A DNA stretch of 64,000 bases from a virus. This document shows, piece by piece, positions 1 through 7,784 of the stretch (position 1 is its first letter; each line of letters opens with the position of its first letter). The position numbers and the translations under genes are program-made. The stretch is from the IMG/VR virus record IMGVR_UViG_3300042922_000707, positions 1 through 64,000 of that record. The stretch is one strand, 5' to 3'. The notes beneath the pieces were generated by a model. That model searched no databases and was not told where the DNA came from. It was given only the letters and a program-made list of their open reading frames with translations.

Positions 1-1135
1 CACCCTCCTCCAAGGTCCAACCATTATATATTGCACTTGCTCCAATACTTTCAGCAAGCGACACAAGTATACTCATCATTGCTAAGTTTCTTGCTGGCGT
101 CCAACATACGGTGCTCTTTATGTTAGTCTTTTCAGACTTTGGTATATCTAAGTTAGGGTCTGTCAATACGCTACTTCCCAATTGCCCAAGCCACTTAATA
201 TCAATGTATTTTACTACCGCACCCAAATCATTGGCTATTGCCTGAACAGCTTCCCACTCACGCTCTGCACTCTTTTGACCCATGTCAAAAAATGCCATTA
301 CAACTTCCTTACCTTCTATCTTCTTCGCAACATAGGCACTGGTGGAACTGTCAATACCACCACTTGCACATACAAGTACTAAATTGTTATTCTTGGGTGG
401 TAAGCTGGAAATTGTCTTTGTGTGCAACTCCTCTTCCACGTGACAGAATTGTTTAAAGTTTATGTAATTGATTGTATACGGGTTGACATTTTCAATTCTA
501 TTTCTGCTAAATATATTCTCTTTGCCAAATATATCTTCAATAAACTCTCTCTCACTTGCAAAATAAAAATCATTTTTGTCTGTACCATACCAAAGCGTTT
601 TAAAGTCTTTGATTAGTACTACCTCATCTGGGTTGCCTATCTTGGCAAAAGCACATGCAAAACCCCCACTTAGAATTGGAAATACCTCATGCTTAAGTAT
701 ACTATAGCAGTCTCTAACCGTGCCGTAGGTTGTATGTCTATATAATAAGTCCAACACCAGCTCTGAGTCTAATTTCATATCCGTAAGTGAGTACTTACTA
801 CATAGCTCTTCGTCATTTGACACAACGCCATTATGAGCAAGGACATAGCCATGCTTTAATACTGGCTGTAGTGAATCCACATCAGTGCTTGCAATCTCCG
901 TCATAGGCTGTGCCCGTGCATTAAGTATTACAAAATCTCCACTGAAGTCCATATTGAAAAATGGCTCACTACCTGTTGGAAGTTCTGTACTTTTGAGCCA
1001 CTTCCCTGTCCTTACACTTACAATACCGTAACCATCCTGACCTCTAAGGCTAGTTTTTTCCATCAGTTGCACTATCTTTTTTACCTGCTCTGTGTGGTTA
1101 CCTTCTCCAAACCTAATACCTGCAATTCCGCACAT
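1..1135 (-). CDS. queC: Glutamine amidotransferase-QueC fusion (7-cyano-7-deazaguanine synthase), 3' part outside window
   Basis: The visible 378 residues join a class II glutaminase domain to a QueC domain. Cys2 directly after the initiator Met is the expected N-terminal nucleophile, and the HNGVVSN loop lies at about 101-107. This decides the start at 1135 rather than the in-frame ATG at 1144; AAGGAGG lies about 10 nt upstream. The PP-loop ATPase motif SGGIDSS is at 258-264 and the QueC motif WTPARN at 345-350. QueC converts 7-carboxy-7-deazaguanine through the amide to preQ0 using ammonia and ATP; the fused glutaminase would supply ammonia from glutamine. Such fusions are known from phages with 7-deazaguanine in DNA. 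The gene has its own promoter at 1167-1196. Asparagine synthase is a less likely reading because of the WTPARN motif. Confidence 0.93.
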   Translation of the reverse strand, partial: MCGIAGIRFGEGNHTEQVKKIVQLMEKTSLRGQDGYGIVSVRTGKWLKSTELPTGSEPFFNMDFSGDFVILNARAQPMTEIASTDVDSLQPVLKHGYVLAHNGVVSNDEELCSKYSLTDMKLDSELVLDLLYRHTTYGTVRDCYSILKHEVFPILSGGFACAFAKIGNPDEVVLIKDFKTLWYGTDKNDFYFASEREFIEDIFGKENIFSRNRIENVNPYTINYINFKQFCHVEEELHTKTISSLPPKNNNLVLVCASGGIDSSTSAYVAKKIEGKEVVMAFFDMGQKSAEREWEAVQAIANDLGAVVKYIDIKWLGQLGSSVLTDPNLDIPKSEKTNIKSTVCWTPARNLAMMSILVSLAESIGASAIYNGWTLEEG

Positions 1136-1166
1136 TAAGTTCATACCTCCTTAATTTATATAGTAC

Positions 1167-1196
1167 AGTATAAAACCAACCATAAATAATTGTAAA
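1167..1196 (-). promoter_or_regulatory. Promoter of GAT-queC
   Basis: On the minus strand TTTACA (1191-1196) is followed after 18 bp by TATACT (1167-1172) and then GTA. The box sits just upstream of the AAGGAGG of the fusion gene. The -35 box overlaps the T-tract of the preceding terminator. Confidence 0.75.
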
Positions 1197-1221
1197 ATAA
1201 AAAGCCCTGAATTAGGGCTTT
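1190..1221 (-). terminator. Rho-independent terminator after the kinase gene
   Basis: AAAGCCCT (1201-1208) pairs with AGGGCTTT (1214-1221) around a 5-nt loop. On the minus strand the stem is followed by TTATTTTA. The stem overlaps the kinase stop codon. It may also stop plus-strand transcripts, since ATTTTT follows the stem on that side. Confidence 0.8.
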
Positions 1222-1798
1222 ATTTTTGACACTCCGGTTCGTTAACTAAGTTTTCCAGCACTCTTTCCCAAGTTGACCTACTCTCAGTATTAACTGACCA
1301 AATCCTTATATTTTTATGTGTTTCAGAAAGCTCCTCCATCAACTTATAGTATTCGGATTGCTGACGGATTGATTCCTCTGTGCAGAAGTTTATATCCAAA
1401 TGTGATGCCTTATCACGATTTAATCTTTCTTGCATTACACCCAGGTTACCACAGAACAAATTAAGTATTATAACGTCATAGTCTATTTTGTCCAAGCGGT
1501 CCATCAGCCCTGCACAAACATCACTGAAGTTGTAGTTTCTATAGCCAAGTCTACAATAAACTTCCTCTGAAATAAATGTTCTGTCAAACAGCAAGTTAAC
1601 TCCTGTTCCGGAAGTGCTTTCCATATAATCCACTAAAGCACAGTACATTTTAGTGGACTTAAATTTTCCAGTTGGTGCCTTATCTCGATGTCCGCTTAGT
1701 CTATACAGATTAGTATATGGTAACTTCTCTCGGAGCCAGTTAGTAATTGTCGTCTTTCCTACGCCCTGAGGGCCTTCTACAATAATTAATTTACTCAT
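1220..1798 (-). CDS. P-loop deoxynucleotide/deoxynucleoside kinase (thymidylate-kinase-like)
   Basis: This 192-residue protein starts with a Walker A motif GPQGVGKTT at about 9-17. A FDRTF segment at mid-protein resembles the DR motif of thymidylate and deoxynucleoside kinases. The size fits this group. It is the last gene of the folE-to-kinase unit and overlaps the dUTPase gene by 4 nt (ATGA). With dUTPase and ThyX next to it, dTMP phosphorylation is the simplest role. Because the same unit carries folE and unknown enzymes, a kinase acting on a modified deoxynucleotide is an open alternative. Substrate cannot be read from the sequence. Confidence 0.75.
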   Translation of the reverse strand: MSKLIIVEGPQGVGKTTITNWLREKLPYTNLYRLSGHRDKAPTGKFKSTKMYCALVDYMESTSGTGVNLLFDRTFISEEVYCRLGYRNYNFSDVCAGLMDRLDKIDYDVIILNLFCGNLGVMQERLNRDKASHLDINFCTEESIRQQSEYYKLMEELSETHKNIRIWSVNTESRSTWERVLENLVNEPECQK

Positions 1799-2304
1799 TT
1801 TCCGGAGCTCCCTATTAAGCCTTCCATCCTTTTGGATACTTTCTTAAGCAGTGTCGAAAGGCTTACCTCTTTGCACTTCACTCGAGGAGTTTTTACCATA
1901 ACTGCCTGGCATATTGCCTTGGACATTGGGTAGTAAATTGCATTATCCATCCCTGGCAATAACTTAATTTCCTCTTGCGTAATTACTTTATCATTGTAAA
2001 ATACTGCTGGCACATTATTGCAGTTTTGAATAGGAACTAACCACTCCCCTCTGAAACCACTGTCAAATACTCCCGCCCTTTGCTGTAGACCTTTGGTGCC
2101 TGTACTGCCACGCTCTTTAAGTATAACAGCATACCTATCACTAAAAGCGGACTTTAGTCCAGTAGAGAATTTGTGGATTTGTTGGGGCTCTAGTACGAGG
2201 TATGGGTCCAGCAATATTCCATAAATATCAAGTCCAGCGTCCTCCTTTCTCTTTGTTGGAATTACCGCCAAACTATTTATTCTAGCCCAATATATCTTTG
2301 CCAT
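1795..2304 (-). CDS. dut: dUTP diphosphatase (dUTPase)
   Basis: The 169-residue protein has the trimeric dUTPase signatures: EDAGLDIY at 21-28, an RGSTGTKGL segment near 65-73 and GVFDSGFRGEW near 78-88, which contains the uracil-pocket region. It hydrolyses dUTP to dUMP, the substrate of the neighbouring ThyX, and keeps uracil out of phage DNA. AGGAGG lies 6 nt before the ATG. It overlaps the thyX end by 23 bp and the kinase start by 4 bp, so the three genes are probably translationally coupled. A related dCTP deaminase fold is less likely given the motif spacing. Confidence 0.85.
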   Translation of the reverse strand: MAKIYWARINSLAVIPTKRKEDAGLDIYGILLDPYLVLEPQQIHKFSTGLKSAFSDRYAVILKERGSTGTKGLQQRAGVFDSGFRGEWLVPIQNCNNVPAVFYNDKVITQEEIKLLPGMDNAIYYPMSKAICQAVMVKTPRVKCKEVSLSTLLKKVSKRMEGLIGSSGK

Positions 2305-3151
2305 TGTTACCCTCCTGTGCCTGCATCATTATTAAATACTGTTTGTAGCCCTCTAATACCTTAGCCTTAGTTGGCATCTTACCACAGCATTTTTTGCCCT
2401 CAATACAATAACCAAGCTGTTCGCATTTAGGTACCATATATTCCAATATTTCGGGTACGTATTTTTCCAACTCATCCTTCATCATGGATGCTATTCTTCT
2501 TATTTCCCATTGGGCTCTATTGCACAGGCGCTCGTTCATAAAGTGAATCATAGCCTGAAGTGAGAACACTGTGTTAACTCTAGTCTCACAGCCATTTGGA
2601 AGTACAAATCTAGCATCCTCGGCAGGTATGTCAAGTGCCTTTAGGTCACCATAGATAGTGTTTAGGTACTCCATTGCATCCACATAAATTACTTCTGCAA
2701 CTTTATTCTTTTTGATGCTCGGTGGGGTTATGTAATTAAAGCCATCCTCTTCCACGTATCTCTGTGAACGCTGGTTATGGTCCACACCCACACTGTGTCT
2801 AACATACTGGTGACTGAATGCCCTGCTTGCCCCTTCCACATGAAATTTAAAATGCACACTCCTTAAGGCAGACCCATGATTTGTGTCTATTACATGCTTT
2901 CCGATGTGCTTAATTCCATTTTGTGAGTCGTAGCAGATTTTTGCAAAGTCTCCTATTTGGTAAAACAGGTCCTTCAACTCATCAACATTCAAAAGTTGTA
3001 CAACTGGTTGTGACTCCCTGTCCTCACTATCCTCTTCATCAGGTATCACAGCAACCTTACATCCCTCAGCCTTATTGCTGGTGGTACAGTCTAAGCAAGA
3101 TTGACTAGCACACTTCAAAATTCCATCCTCTACCAATGTCTTTATTTTCAT
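2282..3151 (-). CDS. thyX: Flavin-dependent thymidylate synthase ThyX
   Basis: Residues 118-132 (RHSVGVDHNQRSQRY) match the ThyX signature, with Ser where the third position is usually Arg. ThyX makes dTMP from dUMP using methylene-tetrahydrofolate and FAD. At 289 residues it is longer than usual. The extra length includes a Cys-rich N-terminus (Cys14, 19, 22, 31) and a C-terminal cluster (CEQLGYC...KCC) that could bind metal. AGGAGG lies 5 nt upstream of the ATG. It sits between the radical SAM gene and dut in one unit. The altered signature residue may be tolerated; activity is inferred. Confidence 0.85.
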   Translation of the reverse strand: MKIKTLVEDGILKCASQSCLDCTTSNKAEGCKVAVIPDEEDSEDRESQPVVQLLNVDELKDLFYQIGDFAKICYDSQNGIKHIGKHVIDTNHGSALRSVHFKFHVEGASRAFSHQYVRHSVGVDHNQRSQRYVEEDGFNYITPPSIKKNKVAEVIYVDAMEYLNTIYGDLKALDIPAEDARFVLPNGCETRVNTVFSLQAMIHFMNERLCNRAQWEIRRIASMMKDELEKYVPEILEYMVPKCEQLGYCIEGKKCCGKMPTKAKVLEGYKQYLIMMQAQEGNNGKDILG

Positions 3152-3213
3152 TACTACCTCCTATTATTTTAGTGACTTGGGATAGATTTATTCCACCCCA
3201 AGCCATCTTTGGT

Positions 3214-4221
3214 TTATTTATTAAGTTGCTCTTTAAAAATCTTATCCAAATCCATAAAGTGGTTTGCTGTGTCATTCCACTGTTCGGATAAGTATGGGTA
3301 GGACCAGAAACAGCCCGGGCACTCTTCTCTATCCTTGTGCCATGCCGCAAGGAATTCTTCTAAATTGTCTTGGAAGTTGAATACATTAAACTTACAAATG
3401 TTCTCTCCCTTTCTATACCCGCACACTCTGAAAGAGCCATCCGCATCAATTGTGAGTATTTCATCTTTGGTACAATGCCAATTCAAATTGTCCAAGTATC
3501 TAAATAGGTCCGCGAACCAGTTTGCATTGTTCTGTATATTAACTTCCTTGTCATTCTTCATTCTAAGAAGTTCTTTCAACTGCTCTTTCAATGCAAGTTT
3601 ATCTTCTTCATCCAGTATGTACTCGGATAACTCACCCTTTGGCGGGAAGAAGTCATATTTACCATCCTGGTCCCAATGGATAACATTGAGCCCAACTGTC
3701 AGACCAAACTGACTAACATACTTAACAATGTCAACAAGGTTTCTGCAATTCATTTTGTGTACAGTTATTATACCCAAAAGTTCTTCGACACCTTTTTCCT
3801 TCATGGCAAGTAAGTTTTCCAATCCCTGCCATCCCTTATCTTTTATATCACCCTTATACTCAGTATCTATGTTAACTAAATCTATTGGTATGCTGAAGTT
3901 CTTTAGTCCAGCGTTTACAACATCGTCACAGTACTGTTCAAACAACTCCTTAGGAGCGGAACTGTAGATTCCATAGTTGTAATCCTTAATGCCTTCAATA
4001 ATCTTAGGCAGTTCTTCCTTAAGCATAAAGGGCTCATTGCCTAAAATTAAGTTAAACTCTACACCAGCATCTTTAAGTATCTTAAATGCACTTAGCCACT
4101 GCTCTGTAGTTAACTCTGGTCCTTGTAACTTGCTGTCGCGTATTCTACAATACTCACATCTTCTTGGGCATTTCTTTGTCAAGTATACGCAACTTAATGG
4201 AAATTTTATATCCTTATTCAT
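3214..4221 (-). CDS. Radical SAM protein with SPASM-like C-terminal Cys cluster
   Basis: The 335-residue protein has the radical SAM motif CPRRCEYC at about 18-25 (CxxxCxxC, first 4Fe-4S cluster). Its C-terminal part (about 245-320) carries spaced cysteines in WHC, RVCGY, NICKF and ECPGC, as in SPASM or twitch domains that hold extra clusters. The start codon overlaps the SDR stop (TAATG). No close functional subgroup is recognisable. It is not QueE, which is encoded separately at 6578-7219. Its place between an SDR and thyX in the folE unit suggests a modification of a nucleotide, a deazapurine or a peptide. That is inference only. Confidence 0.8.
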   Translation of the reverse strand: MNKDIKFPLSCVYLTKKCPRRCEYCRIRDSKLQGPELTTEQWLSAFKILKDAGVEFNLILGNEPFMLKEELPKIIEGIKDYNYGIYSSAPKELFEQYCDDVVNAGLKNFSIPIDLVNIDTEYKGDIKDKGWQGLENLLAMKEKGVEELLGIITVHKMNCRNLVDIVKYVSQFGLTVGLNVIHWDQDGKYDFFPPKGELSEYILDEEDKLALKEQLKELLRMKNDKEVNIQNNANWFADLFRYLDNLNWHCTKDEILTIDADGSFRVCGYRKGENICKFNVFNFQDNLEEFLAAWHKDREECPGCFWSYPYLSEQWNDTANHFMDLDKIFKEQLNK

Positions 4222-4925
4222 TACTTCCTCACCTGTCCTCCATCAATTATTATATTGGAGCCTGTCATAAATGGGCTGTCCAATATCATTTTAACAACTG
4301 GTACTATCTCTTCTGGCCGTGCCTCTCTTTTTTGTGGTACCTGTGCATCCAAAAGTTCCTGTGGTGCGTCCCCTGGTACTAAGTTTGTGTTGAAGTAGCC
4401 AGGGCTTATGCAGTTTATCCTCACCAATTCCGGCTTAAACGTACACAATCCTTCAGTTAGTGCTATTATGCCTGCCTTTGCCGCCGCATATAATGGAGTC
4501 TCGCTGTCCGCCTTTACACCGCAACATGACGCAATACTTATTATGTTCAACTTACAGCAGTCATCCATTGCACCCTGTATAAAATGTTTAGTCACAAGAT
4601 AGTGTGTCATTAAATTGACATCCAAAATATTAAATTCCTGTTTCAGGTCATACAGTAAAAAACTATCCTCTAGTGGCATGTAGCCTGCACAGTTTAAAAG
4701 CAAGTCACATCTAACCACGCCTTCCTTCACTAATTGGTCCACTACAGAAGCTGGGCTTTTATAGTCTACTTTTATGTGATGCACCGTTACTCCATCCGCT
4801 TCAATATTTAAGTAAGGCTTACTTCTACCTATACAATAGATTGTGTCATTGTATTGAATAATACCCTCTATTATAGCTTTACCTAACCCACTTGAGGCTC
4901 CGCTGATAACAATTACTCTGCCCAT
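4221..4925 (-). CDS. Short-chain dehydrogenase/reductase (SDR)
   Basis: The classical SDR features are present in 234 residues: glycine-rich NAD(P) motif SGASSGLG at about 8-15, an NCAG motif near 78-81, an ISIASCCG catalytic-serine segment, and YAAAK (Tyr-x3-Lys). The length is typical. GAGGAGG lies 7 nt before the ATG. It overlaps the 52-residue ORF upstream and the radical SAM gene downstream by single-base TAATG junctions. SDRs are uncommon in phage replication regions. Substrate is unknown; a sugar-nucleotide, pterin (made by FolE) or modified-base intermediate are all possible. Confidence 0.85.
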   Translation of the reverse strand: MGRVIVISGASSGLGKAIIEGIIQYNDTIYCIGRSKPYLNIEADGVTVHHIKVDYKSPASVVDQLVKEGVVRCDLLLNCAGYMPLEDSFLLYDLKQEFNILDVNLMTHYLVTKHFIQGAMDDCCKLNIISIASCCGVKADSETPLYAAAKAGIIALTEGLCTFKPELVRINCISPGYFNTNLVPGDAPQELLDAQVPQKREARPEEIVPVVKMILDSPFMTGSNIIIDGGQVRK

Positions 4926-5083
4926 TAAATTTCCTCCTCTAAAAGTTGCGTGTCAATAAATTTTAATATTTTCTGTATACATGCGTGGTGCTCGACATAT
5001 TCCGGGCATGTAGGGCTTGGTATATCCTCACCCCACACTAACTCCCTCAATGCTATAATTTTATTTCTTAACTGCTCATCCAT
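4925..5083 (-). CDS. Small protein of 52 residues, unknown
   Basis: This short frame fills the gap between the SDR and the 190-residue gene with a 1-nt gap upstream (TAATATG) and a TAATG overlap downstream, which suggests coupled translation; no strong Shine-Dalgarno is seen. The sequence is acidic with a mid-segment TCPEYVEHHAC containing two Cys and two His, a possible metal site, followed by a predicted helix. It is adjacent to the SDR-radical SAM pair, so a substrate peptide or small partner protein are possibilities, but there is no direct evidence for either. Confidence 0.6.
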   Translation of the reverse strand: MDEQLRNKIIALRELVWGEDIPSPTCPEYVEHHACIQKILKFIDTQLLEEEI

Positions 5084-5084
5084 A

Positions 5085-5657
5085 TTATCTATCCATGAAT
5101 TCTATGGTGTCAATTTTCCACACCTTATGCACTTTTCCACTTAGGTCCTCACAGATAGCACCAAAGTCAATACCTTCATCCTCTTCCATTCTACCCTCTT
5201 GGAACCACTGATGGAAATAACCTTCATGCTGTTCTTCATGCATATAAAATGCACCATTGTCTGGCTTACATCTTCTTTCAACAAGTGTAAATTTGCATCT
5301 TCTCAGTCCTGCACTCGCCTTGTCCAGTAAGTAATACATTTCTTGCTTAACATCAAAGTCTCTTAAAACTTCGTCTGTCACCACTGTATGCCCACTACCA
5401 AATAAACTGCTCGTTGCAGTTACCATAACTCCCTTAAAGTCCATACAGGCACTTAAGTAGTTAACAATCTCATTTACAAACTCTTCTATTGAGCCCGGCC
5501 ATTTCCATTCCATTATGTCCTTTTTAATCTGTTCCAAATCTGGAACATCATTTTTGCACAGCATGCCAACGCCAATAGTTAGTTCATCATGGGCATATTT
5601 AATATTACCTATGGTTACAACTCCCGGGTATGCTCCAACGAATTTAATCATGTTCAT
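5085..5657 (-). CDS. Conserved-looking hypothetical protein, 190 residues
   Basis: No family is recognised. The C-terminal part (GICEDLSG-like segment ending IDTIEFMDR) has the beta-strand pattern common at the ends of small phage proteins, and a His-rich stretch HEEQHEGYFHQWF lies before it. The start ATG overlaps the folE stop (TAATG), with AAGGAG just inside the folE end; a second ATG two codons on is also possible. It is co-transcribed with folE, the SDR, the radical SAM protein and thyX, so a role in that metabolic unit is likely by context alone. Confidence 0.7.
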   Translation of the reverse strand: MNMIKFVGAYPGVVTIGNIKYAHDELTIGVGMLCKNDVPDLEQIKKDIMEWKWPGSIEEFVNEIVNYLSACMDFKGVMVTATSSLFGSGHTVVTDEVLRDFDVKQEMYYLLDKASAGLRRCKFTLVERRCKPDNGAFYMHEEQHEGYFHQWFQEGRMEEDEGIDFGAICEDLSGKVHKVWKIDTIEFMDR

Positions 5658-6232
5658 TATCTCCTTATCATTGATAAAAACTCCTGTCTAATTGCAGGGT
5701 CAGTTAAGAATGTTCCTCTCATTTCATTAGTGACAGTTATTGTACCTGGCTTTTTAACACCCCTCACTGTCATACACATGTGCTCTGCCTCTATTATAAC
5801 CGCACAGCCCTCAGCATCCAGTACTTCCATTATTGCATCCGCAATTTGACCAGTCAGTCTTTCTTGTATCTGTGGTCTCTTTGCATAGCCCTCTAGAAGT
5901 CTAGCAAGCTTACTTAAGCCAACAACTTTGCCATTTGGTATGTAACCTATGTGAGCAATGCCGTGGAATGGAACAAAGTGATGCTCGCAAAATGAATTAA
6001 ACGGTATCTTAGTTTCGATTACCATTGCACTTGTGGCTCCTTCGCTAAAGCCCTTCTGTAAATGTATTCTTGGGTCTTCTTTAAGCCCACTAAAGAACTC
6101 ACTATAAGCTCTTGCAAATCTTTCCGGTGTTTCTACCAACCCCTCTCTATTGGGGTCTTCGCCAATTGCTTCCAATATCTGCTTAAATGAACTGGCTACA
6201 ATTTCTTCTGCTGGTGTTAATTTTCTACCCAT
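5657..6232 (-). CDS. folE: GTP cyclohydrolase I
   Basis: FolE opens GTP to dihydroneopterin triphosphate, the first step of the 7-deazaguanine pathway and of folate. The 191 residues match the usual length, with zinc ligands Cys82, His85 (FCEHH) and Cys153 (EHMCMT) all in place and the PFHG motif after the first pair. The ATG at 6232 is chosen over the longer frame because AAGGAGG sits about 7 nt upstream and the protein then begins as the family does. It heads the unit that runs to the kinase, driven by the promoter at 6264-6293. Confidence 0.95.
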   Translation of the reverse strand: MGRKLTPAEEIVASSFKQILEAIGEDPNREGLVETPERFARAYSEFFSGLKEDPRIHLQKGFSEGATSAMVIETKIPFNSFCEHHFVPFHGIAHIGYIPNGKVVGLSKLARLLEGYAKRPQIQERLTGQIADAIMEVLDAEGCAVIIEAEHMCMTVRGVKKPGTITVTNEMRGTFLTDPAIRQEFLSMIRR

Positions 6233-6263
6233 ACTAGCCTCCTTAAAATTAATTTTGCAATAC

Positions 6264-6293
6264 AGTATAAAATGAATCAAGTAAAAATGTAAA
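6264..6293 (-). promoter_or_regulatory. Promoter of the folE unit
   Basis: Minus strand TTTACA (6288-6293), 18 bp, TATACT (6264-6269), then GTA. It directly follows the terminator of the queD-queE unit and precedes the folE ribosome binding site. Confidence 0.75.
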
Positions 6294-6332
6294 ATAAAAT
6301 TAAAAGACTCACTTTGATTTATGTGAGTCCTT
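6294..6332 (-). terminator. Terminator of the queD-queE-77aa unit
   Basis: GACTCAC (6306-6312) pairs with GTGAGTC (6323-6329), extended by flanking A-T pairs. On the minus strand the stem is followed by TTTTAATTTTATTTT, which runs into the -35 box of the folE promoter. Confidence 0.75.
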
Positions 6333-6339
6333 AATTTAA

Positions 6340-6573
6340 TCAATTAAGTGTGCCCTTTTTGTACTCCTCTAGCTGTCTTCCTAGAAAGTCATTAATTCCT
6401 TCGTAAAGTGCATTTCTTCTCTCCAGACTACTAATTTCAATTTCACATAGAAACAACTGGTTTTCCAAGTGTATTATCCTATAGTGGCTAAATAGTCCGA
6501 AAACTATGTGGAATACTAGACTTAGTGCTAACAGCGAAAGCAAAATGAATTTTTCATTTTTAGTCTTCCACAT
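6340..6573 (-). CDS. Small single-pass membrane protein, 77 residues
   Basis: One hydrophobic segment (about residues 9-30, [19 protein letters not shown]) follows a short basic N-terminus; the rest is a charged, coiled-coil-like helix. The topology suggests a short cytoplasmic N-terminus with an outside tail, or the reverse. The start follows queE by 4 nt, with GAGGGG overlapping the queE stop, so it is translated from the queD-queE message. No family is recognised. It resembles accessory membrane proteins such as spanin-like or superinfection-exclusion factors only in general layout. Confidence 0.6.
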   Translation of the reverse strand: MWKTKNEKFILLSLLALSLVFHIVFGLFSHYRIIHLENQLFLCEIEISSLERRNALYEGINDFLGRQLEEYKKGTLN

Positions 6574-6577
6574 GCCA

Positions 6578-7219
6578 TTATACCCCTCGCTCTTCCGGTG
6601 GCCATATAAATTTATGTATCTGTAATTGCATTCTGCAGTTATTCAATTTGTTCTCCAGAATAAATTCAACAATTCTTTTTGGCTCAATTTTTCCAAACAC
6701 AGGGCTAAAGAATACTTGGCAATTTGGCTTACAATTAATTATAAGCTGTTTTGCATCCAAGAGGTCTAATTCACTTCCACATACAAATTTAAGAGCGTCC
6801 TTACTCTGCAGTATATCCAAGTTGCTTAGTTGCATACAAGGTGACATAAGACTGCTTGGAGTCTTCCAGTCCATTGTTATGCACAGTGATGGATGGTTAG
6901 GAAGTTCTGATATATCACATGAGCCATTCGTCTCTATTTCAACTTCAAATCCATCCCCCAACAGTATTGTACAAAGTGAAATTAAGTCAGCACCCTGTAA
7001 TAAGGGTTCACCACCTGTAATTGTTACACGTTGTACATTACTTGCCAATACCAGGTCAAGCACCTCTGGAATAGACATTTCCTTTCCACCCTCATAGCTG
7101 TATGAGGTATCACAATAAGAACATCTCAAATTACATCCAACAAATCTTAGAAACAGTACCGGGTATCCTTGGTATCTACCCTCACCATTCACACTAACAA
7201 AGTGTTCCAAAAGTTTCAT
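6578..7219 (-). CDS. queE: 7-carboxy-7-deazaguanine synthase (radical SAM)
   Basis: QueE converts carboxy-tetrahydropterin to 7-carboxy-7-deazaguanine. The radical SAM motif CNLRCSYCD (Cys29, 33, 36) follows the family hallmark FLRFVGCN, the N-terminus EHFVSVNGEG fits, and the ITGGEPL SAM-binding motif is present near residue 68. Length (213) is normal. GGAGGAGG precedes the ATG. It lies 17 bp after queD in the same unit and so supplies the step between QueD and QueC. Confidence 0.95.
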   Translation of the reverse strand: MKLLEHFVSVNGEGRYQGYPVLFLRFVGCNLRCSYCDTSYSYEGGKEMSIPEVLDLVLASNVQRVTITGGEPLLQGADLISLCTILLGDGFEVEIETNGSCDISELPNHPSLCITMDWKTPSSLMSPCMQLSNLDILQSKDALKFVCGSELDLLDAKQLIINCKPNCQVFFSPVFGKIEPKRIVEFILENKLNNCRMQLQIHKFIWPPEERGV

Positions 7220-7236
7220 TTATTTCCTCCTCCATT

Positions 7237-7683
7237 CTAGGAATATGGGCACATAGCCTTATGTACCATCTTTCTTGTCAATGTTGCATAACTGTTCCTA
7301 GTTTCCCAAAGTTTAATTTCCTCCAACGCCACATGTGCTGGAAGTTCTTCTTGTATCGTCACCCACAAATATCTTATCATATTCTCACAGGTAGTATTGA
7401 AATCAAAGTAATTATTTAGATAATTGTGGTCCAATGGCTCTATAACTTCATTTACTATGCCTTTCAATTCCTTAAAGTCAATTAGAAGTCCATCTCTTCC
7501 GGGTTTGCCCTCTATCGTTACTTCCATATGATAACTATGTCCATGTGAGTGTTCACATTTACCCTCGTATGGTACCAAGTGGTGCCCCGCCTCAAAATCA
7601 AATTCTTTTGTTAATCTAACAGGGACGTTTTCCATTATTTCTGGGATTCCTTTACATCCCTCAACTCTTGTTTTAACTAGCAT
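7237..7683 (-). CDS. queD: 6-carboxy-tetrahydropterin synthase
   Basis: QueD converts dihydroneopterin triphosphate to carboxy-tetrahydropterin. The zinc and catalytic residues are visible: FEAGHHL (31-36), catalytic Cys43 in CEHSHGHSY (43-51), LDHNYLN and the late WET motif. Length is 148. AAGGAGG lies 10 nt upstream of the ATG. It is the first gene of the queD-queE-77aa unit under the promoter at 7711-7740. Confidence 0.94.
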   Translation of the reverse strand: MLVKTRVEGCKGIPEIMENVPVRLTKEFDFEAGHHLVPYEGKCEHSHGHSYHMEVTIEGKPGRDGLLIDFKELKGIVNEVIEPLDHNYLNNYFDFNTTCENMIRYLWVTIQEELPAHVALEEIKLWETRNSYATLTRKMVHKAMCPYS

Positions 7684-7710
7684 GTCTAATGTACCTCCTT
7701 TTTATATTAC

Positions 7711-7740
7711 AGTATAAAACCAATCACACTATTTTGTAAA
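7711..7740 (-). promoter_or_regulatory. Promoter of the queD unit
   Basis: Minus strand TTTACA (7735-7740), 18 bp, TATACT (7711-7716), then GTA. It is placed directly upstream of the queD ribosome binding site. Confidence 0.75.
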
Positions 7741-7754
7741 TTAGTGGTCGCTGT

Positions 7755-7784
7755 GAAAAATGTGAGTGCTGGGTACACTCACAT
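7755..7784 (-). terminator. Terminator after the 357-residue Lys-rich protein gene
   Basis: TGTGAGTG (7761-7768) pairs with CACTCACA (7776-7783) around a 7-nt loop, and TTTTTC follows on the minus strand. Confidence 0.75.

Noticed and set aside
3105-3350. Minus-strand frame of 81 codons overlapping the thyX start and radical SAM end
   Set aside because: It overlaps both genes in another frame, has no ribosome binding site and low plausibility.
3214-4221. Radical SAM protein as a second QueE
   Set aside because: A true QueE with the FLRFVGCN signature is encoded at 6578-7219; this one is longer and has SPASM-like cysteines.
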